From: Phoronis ovalis
Taxonomy: Eukaryota; Phoronida; Phoronidae
Assembly: GCA_028565635.1 (NCBI GenBank)
Contig: JAOXYB010068389.1
Span: 1-24,295 of the forward strand
Direction of reading: 5' to 3'
DNA: 24,295 nt
A program made the translations under genes and the position numbers. The notes under the pieces were generated by a model. It worked only from the letters and a program-made list of their open reading frames with translations, did no database searches and had not been told where the DNA came from. Below are positions 1 through 11,600 of the stretch, piece by piece (within the stretch, counting starts at the first letter, position 1; every line of letters starts with the position of its first letter).

Positions 1-183
1 GGTCGGTTATTATTTGATTTTTTTACAAACACTTTTAAACAGTTCCAAACCATTTTTTGGTATGACTGCAGCTTTAAGTCTTATATACCAAGTGATAGTG
101 ATAAAACATATATAACAAGCGCACACAACTACAGTAAAAAAAATGCTTATTACAACCTCTGGGATTGTCATATTATTTTTGAG

Positions 184-475
184 TGGGGGTGGGTGGGGGG
201 GGGGGAGAGAGACCTGGGTTAAAATATTGGATTTGCATTATGTTTATATTTTTTTGGATTGCAACCATTTAGAAATTCCAGGTACTTTTTAAAAGTTTTG
301 GATTGTTTCCTTGTTTAGCACTTTTGGTGGCATTAATGTGTTAATGTTGGATAGATGCCTGCTTATTTTGAAAATTTAGATTAGGTTTGTTACTGCTGGC
401 TAAAATATTGGATTGGGTACTGTGGCACATCCTTGTATTAAAAAAAAAACATGAGTGAACACCCCCTTCCGGATT
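184..475. repeat. Possible relic repeat with a G-run end
   Basis: It starts with GGGGGTGGGT followed by an 11-G run (195-205). It then has recurring TTGGATT units: TAAAATATTGGATT at 220-233, TTGGATTG at 254-261, TTTTGGATTG at 296-305 and TAAAATATTGGATTG at 401-415. It ends near a C-rich patch (462-472). The plan resembles the block at 13404-13682 (G-run end plus internal short repeats), but the sequence is different. Borders are guesses. Confidence 0.3.
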
Positions 476-1812
476 CCAATACAAAGATAGATCTGCTAAT
501 GGTTCTACTAACTTTTCAAGATTGCAGGCTTGCAACTGACTTTCACAAACAAAAGTTTTCATGAAAATTAAAAGAAAACCAGTCATATAGGTGTAAAAAA
601 TAAAAAAAAATCCTAAAGAAACAAAATCCCAGTGGATTATAGAATCACATGTGGCTTTTTATCTCGACAGATCATATTTTTCATAATTATTTTAAACTTG
701 CTACTCATTATTTGCAATACCCTGGAGATAAAAAAACAGACACTATATATCAATAGTAATTAACAAGGCATGAATTGTTCCTAATTTTTTTTACTTCAAC
801 AAGAAATATGCAACTATGTAGTAGGTGGAATTAAAATGTAAATGAAAGTTCTTACTTTGTAATACCAAAACAAAGTACCTATGATGTCACTCGGTGTAAA
901 TACACATCAGGCAAGCAAATAAGATATATCTATACCTAGGAATTTTTGTACCTTAATAATAAAGCTTGCCGAATGAATGGAACAACAGAACTGTATGATC
1001 TGATTATTAGATCTTTTACAATCAATTAATGTAAGGTCAAAAGGTGGAAAGGTACCCAGTACACAGTGCATATTGATAAATTATCTTCATTACAAGGATG
1101 AACTATCGATAACAAATCAAGTAACACTATGTAGAATCTAATAAGTATGGCTGTTTAGTATGTGATCAGCCTAATTTTTTTTAATAAAGTCAAATGTGTA
1201 TTGAATAAACATTGTTCCTGAAGCTGAAAATCCACAGTGCTATATACATAAGATATATGTATAACTTTAATTTATTTAACTTTTTCAGGAATGTCCAGGG
1301 GAAATATTATAAGCAGAAGATTATTTTCTTCAAACAGTCTGAGTTATCAAAGAAAACACCCTAACCACTGGAATTCAGCCTTAAACCTGATAGTAACAAC
1401 ATAAAAGTAGCCAGTGGGTCTAATTCCATGAACATAGGTGTAAACTGTCCCTGCATTACCTACTGTATCAACAAACCCCTTATTTTTATAGAAAATGTTA
1501 GTAAAAGGAACAAATGTGCTGTAAGTCTTCTTTTAACTGTTGCTCATTCAGTAAGGGGATGATCAGTTGCTGCAATGTATTGCCAGTAGACTGTTTAACT
1601 CAGAGCCAACTAATATTTATTTTTTGTCATCAATTTGTCTTATAACTCGTTTCTAGCCTTTCCAACAATTGGATCACATATTCTTAAAATTGGTCATGGA
1701 TAAAAAAAGTTTTCTAATAAATCTGTCACCCATGACTGACCAAACCTAACTGGGAAAAATTTAAAGGTAACAGGTATTCTACCTAACACCCTAGTTTATG
1801 TTGCATAAGAGG

Positions 1813-1930
1813 ATAAAGATGGTAGATATAGTTTGCATATCTAAACCCTAACATGCCTGAAACCTGTGTGTATAAAGATGGTAGATATAGTTTGCATATC
1901 TAAACCCTAACATGTCTGAAACCTGTGTGT
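1813..1930. repeat. Two-copy 59-bp tandem duplication
   Basis: Positions 1813-1871 and 1872-1930 are the same 59-bp unit and differ at only one place (catgCctg against catgTctg). The unit begins ATAAAGATGGTAGATATAG and ends CTGAAACCTGTGTGT. The near-identity points to a recent local duplication in the intron. Confidence 0.95.
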
Positions 1931-2523
1931 ACCATACACTTATTGTATCCTTTAAGCAAAAACTAATTACATCATGGATGATGACCTTTTCACAACTACT
2001 TTCAGGTATGTAAGTTAGAGGGCAAAGACCGGAAAATGGGGAATATTTTGAAAGACAACTTCTAGGTAGTTGTAAACATTTAAATTAATGAATGTAGAAA
2101 TTAATTCACTCTATCTCTATTCCTGCTCTCAGCATCAAAACTGAACTTGCGACTTGATTGCTATATTTAGTCAAGACCACCTACTTAACACAAAATACAC
2201 AGATACACAAGCAAACACTTCAGAAAACTGATATCCAGCCAAAAATACACAAGGATGGACAAATTGCCAATCACTGAACTTAGCATATGTCAAAAAACAT
2301 ATCTAGTGATGACCAATTCAAAATTCGTCAAATATAAACCCATATTCATCCGATTCACAAACCTCTTTAAAATCCAGTCTTGACTGAAAATCATATTCAA
2401 CAAAGGATTAGTGACAGGGTGACACATCAGTTACTGTAAGAAGTGTACTCTGATCATAACATAAGCAGTTACCATCTCTGATGTTGCATCTATTCAATTT
2501 TACAAGAAAGGTGTTCAACCTAC

Positions 2524-2632
2524 CTTTAAGAAGCGTTTTCAATTCTTTTGCCGCTCGAGTTGTGGTGAATTTGTTGACGATATCCAAAGCTGTTTGATCA
2601 TATGAATTAGGTTTATTCACATCAACACCACA
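2524..2632 (-). CDS. CASKIN: Caskin exon g: end of ANK6 and capping half repeat
   Basis: This exon is 109 nt, entering in phase 0 and leaving in phase 1. The acceptor is ttttttccag and the donor is CTTAAAG|gtaggt. It reads [19 protein letters not shown] and then [17 protein letters not shown]. Vertebrate Caskins have TALDIVxQFTTSQASREIKQLL at this place, just ahead of the SH3 domain. The Ala-Lys-Glu-Leu helix is the C-terminal cap of the repeat stack. The next exon, expected to open the SH3 domain, must enter in phase 1. I could not find it in 1-2523, so it should lie to the left of the window. Confidence 0.95.
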
Positions 2633-5600
2633 CTGGAAAAAGAGGATAAAATTTACACAAACACTGTTCATTAAAAAGTTTTGTACCCACTAAGAAGTTT
2701 TCCAAATACATACATATATAAATAAAGCGACTTTTATAACATTTGGTTAAAAGCACAATGACCTGTTTCTCATCTTGATATATAAAAGCCAAGTATCAAA
2801 ACAAATTAAATTGTGCACCATTATAAACTCCTGAAAACTATTTCACACATGACAATACCTAACCCACTAACCAGATAACTCTGGTGACAAATTGTTTCAT
2901 AATCTTGCACACACTCCAGCAACTTCCTAAAAGGAAATGTCAACCTCACAGTTTCTCACAGCAGTATTACGAGGTTAGTAAATGTTTTCCCAGCAAACTC
3001 ACAGTAAAATCTAGGACAAAAACAGCAACAATGACAAAAGCCTTCAAATAGTTTTTACAACCTCCTTTGTTGCTTATTCATCCTTGAACAAAACCCCACA
3101 TAATAGTAACACTGCACTATGGTGCGTAACTTGATCAGCCAAGATAACACCTTAGGCCAAAAAATGTATACACAAATATGTGGAGGTAATTATATGTATT
3201 TTATACTATAAAACACCAACCTTCAAATAGTTAATTAAAACAGATGACTCACATGTTGCACATGATAAATATGACATAATTTAAGACCTAACTTTTTACC
3301 ATGACGCAAAAAATATCAACTTAACGTAATAATAACAATAGGACACAATAAAAATGGAGATTGTATTTGGCCGAACTCCAAACAAGTTAGCATGATAATA
3401 CTGAATCATAGATATACTTTGGTGACATCTGAAAAGTGATTAATAACAAATCATAGCAATATGTCTAATATGTAAAATTTGAAAACAAATAGCTGATGTA
3501 CTAGTTACTTAACACAGTCTTTCACAAGCATCTAGTCACATGCAATACTAAAGTGTTTGTTAGTACTTATGACTGTATCAATAATACTCATAAACAATAA
3601 ACAGCACTAAAACTTATTTGATTAGATCATTATCAGCAGTTACCAATTGGAAATCAATAGCTATGTTTATTTTATGCTGTTATTATTATTTTATCAAGAC
3701 CAACAGGACTGAATCTCAAGGAGGAGTCCAGCAAGAATAAAGAGACAGCACTATAAATTACAGTTTATGGCTTTTTTACGAGCTATTGTCAACTGACATT
3801 TATTTAAGTAAATACTAAAACATGAGGTGTTGTTACAAGATTGTCCTACTTAAAACAGTATAATACATAGATCAACATATTATCCAATAAAGTTCAGGCC
3901 TTTCAATGAATATATAACTTCATATGTACCATTTTAAAAAGCTGATATTACTTTTTTGTAACGTTACTGTAAAAACATATATGCAACTCACATTTCTGCT
4001 TGAAGTGGCTCCCATCTCTCTAACAAATCAACTGGTAATAACTATTCCAGTCAAGGGTTTTTTAAGATTCTCAATTGAAAACCAGCAGACATTAACAAGA
4101 ACCTGTGGTACCACCCATAGTATCACTGACAACAGCAGGTGAAATGAGTTTAATTTTTTTTTTAAAGAATACAAAATATTTGTATCCATAAATGTAGAAT
4201 TTGTCAGGTGAAAGATAGAATAGATAAAACAAAATATTGGGCTGCTTTTTGTGATATCGATTCCTGGGAAGTTAAACTGTTTAATTCTATTAACTTCTTA
4301 ATAGAAAGGATATCATTTTTTAAAATAAGATTTTCCATGATAAAGATTAAATTTCTTTCTAAAATCATTTCTATCATAAATCATATTTTAACTTTAATTT
4401 CTTACAAAGTCATACAAATTCAAATACACATTTCATGATGACTGTTATAACTGTGGCCATGTATTAATTAAATAGTACTTTTTGATCCTTTCAACAGAAA
4501 ATAAATCAAAATTGAAAACAAATACAATGAATTATGTACAGTTGGATAACAGAATTAGCAAGTGTAAGGAACAGCTAATAATCAGCCCTCAAGTCTAAAT
4601 CATTGAAACACTATTTTAAACAAATCCACATTAAAACAGAGCTGCTTTCCATAATTTTATCACAAATGTTTTCTTTTCCTGAAATCAGGACAAGGCATAG
4701 GAATCTGCCTGTGAGCACGAAATAATTGTTTGCATAACTGCTTGTTGTGTACAATCTGTTTAACAAATACTTTAGCACACACTTTTAATTTACATACAGA
4801 TTTGTCCATATGTAGTACAGTATTTCATTAGGTTTAATTTCATTCTGAAACGCTAATGGATAGCAAAAGTTATGCTATGTAAACCCTATGACTGCGCTCA
4901 ATCACGAGACTCCACCGCCACAGAACAGTCATCATTACTATTTCTTAAGGAAATGTGTTCAAACTGAAATTTAAACGGAATGCTATTTTCAAGCAAAGCG
5001 GCGAATAATAATAATGTGTTTGCTATAATTATCTTCATAAGTTGCATGTTTTTTCATTAATAAAAAGAAATTTATTAATGAATAAAAGTCAACATATTAT
5101 TTCATGAATGACAAACTGAATTTCATTACCTTTAACCACCAACACCCTCATAACTGTACTTTCCACTATCATATAGTACCAGACACACTTATATCAGACC
5201 TAAAATGTGCTTTACATGCCTGCGTGTACACGATATTTATGGGACCAAAATATATGTAGTGGGAGTTTAACAGGAATTCTGGACCACAAAATGAATATTT
5301 TTTTGATGTTGTAACTAGGAAATAAAAATAAGGATGTTATTATTTATCTAAAAGTTAAAGACCCTAACACAGGAGGTTTGGTATGTGGAGGCCATAATCT
5401 CAATGCTACTATTAGAACCAGCACAGATTTCACTTGTATATTTTTTACCTTACAGTTTGTGAAAGGAGAAGCTTTCAGTCAACTGTTTGCTCGAACAGTC
5501 ACCTTTAACTGCTCGTACACATTGTTTTATTTCCCTCCGTATTTTTTAAAACTATACTCTATATTCAGATCAACTGCGATACTGCACTATACTACTTCAG

Positions 5601-8600
5601 ACGTTTTATATACAACAACTAGGTTTCTCCCAACTTAGTTGAAATAACTGAAGAATTTTTGTGATAGCCTGCTGCTGCTCTTAATATTAATAACAGAAAA
5701 TTTTCAATAGAAAATTCGTTAAATTAGCTTAGTTACCTGTTACCTTATAAAATGAATTTATTTCTTGTGGAGCCTATGTCTACTGCGTAAATGATTTTAA
5801 ATCATAACAACAACATTAGAAACTAAATCCTAAAGCACATAAAGAAGAAACTCAAACAATGACAGACTGAAAAAAATTTGACTCATATGTACATAAAAAT
5901 TTATTTGTATTCACATCATTGTACAGCCTAAATAGTCCTCAAAGTTGCAGCTGCTTTATCAAAATCTACCAAACTAGAAAGAGGACATAACCAGTTCAGG
6001 ATGGCTATTTTGCTTTACAATAGAGAGCCTGAGATTCTCAAACACGAGCTACGAGTAAAGAGCAAAGTATGTACGAATGTACAAGTGTTTTAGCGAGGAG
6101 TAAAAGAAAATCACTCCTATTTTTATAGAAATGTCTGCCGATAAATACAGAATACTATTGGGGTTTTTATTTCCTGATTTAACGGCCGTGGCAGATGAAC
6201 ACACTTTATTCGTTACTCGTATTTAAGAATCTTAAACTCTTGAATGACTTCAGATGAAATACCACTATTTGGAAGGCAGAAGATTAACTGAAACAATAAG
6301 AAATAGAAAATGTAAGCCTTTATATTGTAAATTTCGTCTGCTTTTCAAACCAGTAAGAAAGGTACATGCACATGTGGCATATGGTACCAATATTTAAAAT
6401 GTTTAATACTATTCAAGGCAATAACATTTTCTTTGACATCAAATCACCTAATATTTCTAATTTGATTGACCAGAGCGCTTAAAAATTAAACCCATTAAGC
6501 AATAAATGTAAGTTTTTTATTTTATTACTGATTTATACCAAGATCAAAGGTTCAGTATTTTTAAGTATGTTTTTTTAGTAGTGGTGACACTTGTGTGAAA
6601 CTAAGTAGACTTCAACTTGTATTTGTTACTAATTCAGTTTATTCACTTGAATTCTGTCACTCCCTGCAGTATTCTACTCCTCTATACCTATAAAACATTT
6701 GTTTTACTGAAGAATGTACAGTACAAATTAACTGTCAGTCACTGGCATAATTTAGTCTTCATTTTTGCTTCCAAATGATGTTGTAGTGACTACAGGTTTG
6801 TAATAAGGCAGAAGTGCTCAACATTTAATTGTCTCTTACAATAATATGGCTGCATTTGTAGATATTTTCATCAGAGTTTATTTAACCTGGTAATCTAAGA
6901 GAAAAATAATCCAGTTTAAATGTCAGATGACCCAAAATAAATCGAAGCTTTTAAACACACTTCTATCAAGTCTCCATGTACAAGAGTATAAATTTCATGT
7001 GTGTACCTGGCAAGCAATGGTCATTTGTTGAAAGTTGTTACCATTTGTACTTATTCTGAATTACCAAAGAGATGAACAACAAACAATGCAATAATGACTT
7101 TTATAGAAAGACATATAAAACTTATTGATTCTATGAATATAGATGTTTATATGTAGTTGTATTTGTGCATCTTCACAGTGACCATGAAACCTTTGCATGT
7201 CATTAATTTAAAACACTAGCGCCCCCTACTGCCAATCACAGTAGTAATTCCAAATAATTAGGCTTTGGTTGGTTGCCTAATAAATCACATTATGTTTATA
7301 GTTGAACATGAAAATATGAAATAAAATCAACTCATACTATTTGAAAACAATTCTACAAGATTACAATCATAACTATGTCAGCAGGCGCATGGCTGCAAAA
7401 GACCTTGTTGCATAGTACTCGATAGTACTGAGCAGGTCTAATAGTCTAGATTGCTCTAATGGTTTTCAAATATCTACACTACATAGCTACTTTACTGCAT
7501 GAGAGGCTACATCGCTACTTTACAACATTAGAGGTGAGATCTGATACACATAAACATTGCCTTTGTTTCACACTTTCTTCTGATAAGAATTTCATTACTT
7601 ACGTCCATTAACAACTTGACAACTTCAATTTTTCCATAAAGTGCAGCTTCGTGTAAAGCTGTTCCTTGTAATGTTTGTCGATTTATGTCCACCCCTGCCT
7701 GAAGCAGTAACCTAGAAAAAATTAAAAAAACATTTAGAAATACTCCAAGGGCATCCCTATGACGATAGCTTAAATCATGCAGTATACAGATACAGTTACA
7801 GTGTTCCACAGTCAATTATAGTAGGTCCACATAGCACTACTTCAGGAGTGAGTCATCTCACAAAAAAGCTCCAAGAATAACAAAGCATTACAACAAAAAG
7901 GTGATGTAAACATACATTATGACAATTCTAAACTAACATGGCTACTTTCCATGAAGCTATGTTTCAAGTGAACAACTGATCAAGAAAGTGAAAAATACTG
8001 GAATCACCTTAAGTCTCGAAAAATAGCTTTACGAAATATACCAAGGCCTTCATCGAAAGGGAAATAAGAGATAATATATACAAAAATAGATGTACAACAA
8101 AGGTCAAGACAACTCATCAAACAGTAAAATATTCTACAGGAATAATCTCTTCTCCCCAGGATGTAAATGAAAGCATTACAAAAAGCTTATACTTGTAAAG
8201 TAGCTTGTACTTTCGTTCTTAAAAGTACATCAAGAACATAAAATATGAAGCCTGGTCTTGAGGTTTGTACAGCAGCTTGTATAGCAATACTCTGGACCAC
8301 AGTACAAATCAGAATGGGGTTTTATGAAAAACAAAAGGACAAAGATTTTTTACACGTCAAGATTTACCAAAAATAGCGTATGGGATAGAGTCCCTTCATA
8401 ATGTTGTATTCTAAAAGACGTCATGATACTAAACACGAGGTCACAATGTATAACATAAGAAACAACAGGAATTTCTTGAAATGCAAACAACACCACCTTT
8501 CCATATCTGGATCACACTATAAATATCATGGAGGCCTGGAATCTGAGGCACTTGTTCACATTCATGAAACATAAGGCATAGAGATGTTGTTGGCCTCAAG

Positions 8601-11600
8601 TTCTGTGGTCCACCAGTATGTGATAGTCTGATACATCTAACATGGTGCCTCACACCTGTCTTCAACAGTAATTTTGGTGCTCATTTTAATTTATTTGTAC
8701 TCATGCATAACTAAAGACCACCTACATGCACTTGAAATTGTAAATACAAACCTTCTTCACATTCCCCATACATTCAAACGCAACATAATAAATGCCACTA
8801 TAGAAAAACAGTTTGTGCACAAGTATACTTAGGAGCAGAATATGTTTGTAGTTTTGGACAGAGACGAATCAGGCACAAATCACAATCACTTAATTAGGAT
8901 GAACAAGTTCTGAAGGCTGCACTATAAAAAGAATACACAGTTGACTTTAAGCCGCTGGTCTGATTGTGGTACCTTACTGGAACCTGGCTCATTAAAAAGT
9001 GAAAATAAACCATGGTGTTTATTTACCACAACATCAATTACTGCAGGTAGGTATCAACCACTAGAACAAGTTTAATACCTAACTCTGATGAATTGCCAAA
9101 TACCTGCTGAGTAAAGTCTGTAGTAAGAGAATCTATTACCAACATTTTAAGGTGTCATATCGCTGAAAACCTCCTACGCCACCAATTCAACATATACTAC
9201 AGCACAAAAATAAGTAACGAAGAGCAGTCCTTCTATTGCAATCTAGGAAAGAGTTTTAGGAGGTTGTACTTGGGGTAAGGGAGTTGCATAATTCAGTGGG
9301 TGGCTACACCTGTATGAGTGCACACACTTCGCAGACTTGTGCAATTTTATGCAAGATTAAAGCCAGACACTTTAATGTTGATTAACATATGTCAACTGCA
9401 TGTCAACTAAAGCATGAAACTAGTAAAGTTTCAGGACAAAAGTTGGAAGGAAATGCCAAATTTTTAGCACTAGAACAATAAATTATCAGAAAAATGTTCA
9501 TTTGATGACATTCTCTCAAATAGAAAGCAACTCCAAATTGAATCTAACTTGAAACAAAAGAAGCTTGAGAGAAGACCACAGAGTGAGGCAGTAAAAATGT
9601 ATCATTATAAAAATACATGCTGCTCACTATGCACACAGACTTCCGCCAAAACAGTACACACCTCGGCACAAACAGCTTTTCCATATTACATTACTAAACA
9701 ATAACAACAGATTAGCTAATTTTAACTACCAGACAAACTTCCATTATTTTCTTAACAAGTCGAGAAAGGATTCAGAAACCTTTAAGCTCTTGAATACATG
9801 TGAAGTAGAGCCCTCTGGTGAATGCTACAAGTACAGTTTTTGCTAACAGAACATCCATTTCAAGCCTTAAGTGAGTACAAAGCTTTTGTTTCGACTACAT
9901 GTTTTACTTAAGACTTTATAGTTTATACTGTGGAAATCTGGCCATTTATTAGTAGTAAGTACATAATGCACAATGTTGCAACTGTATTTCTTTCTTAGGT
10001 GATCAACTTGAACCAAAAAAGAAAAGTAACTGTATCTAGATGTAGTATATTATGAATCCGGCAACTGTTTTCAATATACAAGTTCTACAAAAACAAATTA
10101 CCTTTTCATTTTACTCGAATACAGAAGTCAACCTTTTTAAATTGATACTTGAAAATGAGCCAGGTTACACAGTGTTTTCTGTATAAATCCCTCAACAATA
10201 AATATAACCAAATTTAGAACAGATGTGATGAAGCTGGCACAGTCTATTTATAACTAGGATGATGTGAAGTGGAAGTTTATCATTTATAGTTTATTAGTTA
10301 CTGCTAACAATTATGATAAAGTGCCAACAGGATTCACTGGAGCCAAGATGGGTAAAGCTCAATAATTATCATATGCTAGCTCTACACATGCTGTACAACT
10401 GCAAATTACCAGGTTGTATTCCCTAGCTATAACAAGCTATATCAGCTAAGTCAACAATTGCAGAAAAGACATAAAAATATTCTGATCGCAAAATATGCAA
10501 ACATAAAAGCTCTGCCAAAAAAAAAGTGCAAAGGCCCACTAATAGTATTGACAACATATGCTCCCACAAAAAAAGTTTGATTTGATGGAATTTAAAATCA
10601 TCAAACTGTAAGTGATACTTTTGCTAAAACATACCTCCACATGTGGGTGCCTACAATGTGACACAAACACCTTACCTTATTATGTCAACGTGTCCATTTT
10701 TGGCCGCCAGATGAAGACATGTCGTGCGTTTGTTATCAAGCATGTCATTTCGACTTTCCTGCAGTAATCGAGTACACAGGTTACTGTTTATCAGCAATTC
10801 AGCAATCTACAAGAAGATCACTAGAGATTCTCTCACATGAACAAACATGGCTTATAAAAACAACATTAGCTAGATGAAAATATATCTTCACATATGTCTT
10901 CAAGGTATATATAGTAATGAAAGAAAAACAAAGGGCAAACACAGGTTAATGTTACTAAAGATCAGATGTTTTCATAACAATTTCCATTCCAGCTGCTTGT
11001 ATATTTTATTATTAAAATGTGTACTTTACATATTTCTGCAAGAAAACCCACAAAAACTGAAAGTGTGAACAACAAAGTACACCTGTATGTAAAAACATCC
11101 AAAAGTCTGTACAAGAAATTGTGCTACATAAAAGCGCCCTGAATTATATTGAAATAAAATATTTTTCTGCAGATGATAAGCAAAAACTGTTTTAACTTTG
11201 GAACACCTAAATTCTTATCATTAGATATGTAAATATCTCACTTATCTTAATATATCATAGGTGTATTAACTTTTAGGGAAGTTCTCCTGTACAGTTGTTG
11301 AACAAATATACAATTGTGTCCTTTACATTATAATAATTATTATAATATGCATTCACCAATTATTTTCAATTCAATAAATACAAACATATTTGTTTATCTT
11401 TACCAGTTGTTTATTATCTATGTGTACTGCAGTGTTTTCTACTTTTTAACTATAAATGCAACAACAAAATCCAGGTGTGCAATAACTACAAAATAAATTT
11501 GGACCACCTTGCCTAAATATTTTAATATTTAAAAACTGTTTTCCTAGTTCTTAGTTCAAAACATGAAACTATTATATTTCATCATCTGAGTGGGTGATAA

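Larger units (their letters stand above)
1..2523 (-). other. Intron after the last ankyrin exon (partial)
   Basis: This is non-coding sequence 3' of exon g in transcript direction. I looked for an SH3-like exon on the minus strand entering in phase 1 and found no convincing one. The region holds a G-rich run near 185-205, a possible relic repeat reaching to about 475 and a 59-bp tandem duplication at 1813-1930. The rest is AT-rich sequence without recognisable content. Confidence 0.75.
2633..7602 (-). other. Intron between exons f and g (4,970 bp)
   Basis: A phase-0 GT-AG intron. It holds short perfect inverted repeats at 4285-4306 and 5053-5082 and a CTCF-like site at 7217-7235. No coding exon or nested gene could be supported on either strand. 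The open frames on the plus strand here are AT-rich and lack recognisable motifs. Confidence 0.85.

Noticed and set aside
2112-2170. Good-looking plus-strand acceptor (polypyrimidine tract and ctctcag near 2132)
   Set aside because: All three plus-strand frames downstream hit stops within about 36 bases and no partner exon is visible.
2633-2671. ATG at 2671 in frame with exon g
   Set aside because: It lies upstream of a clean acceptor (ttttttccag) and would add hydrophobic residues absent from the family. It is an intronic ATG.
3924-4438. Plus-strand open frames rich in Ile, Phe, Leu and Lys
   Set aside because: The composition follows the AT content, there is no motif or splice context, and they lie antisense inside a Caskin intron.
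8441-8665. Minus-strand 74-residue open frame that looks moderately protein-like
   Set aside because: It starts at TTG, has no recognisable motif and no convincing acceptor and donor pair, and the flanking exons e and f already join in frame.
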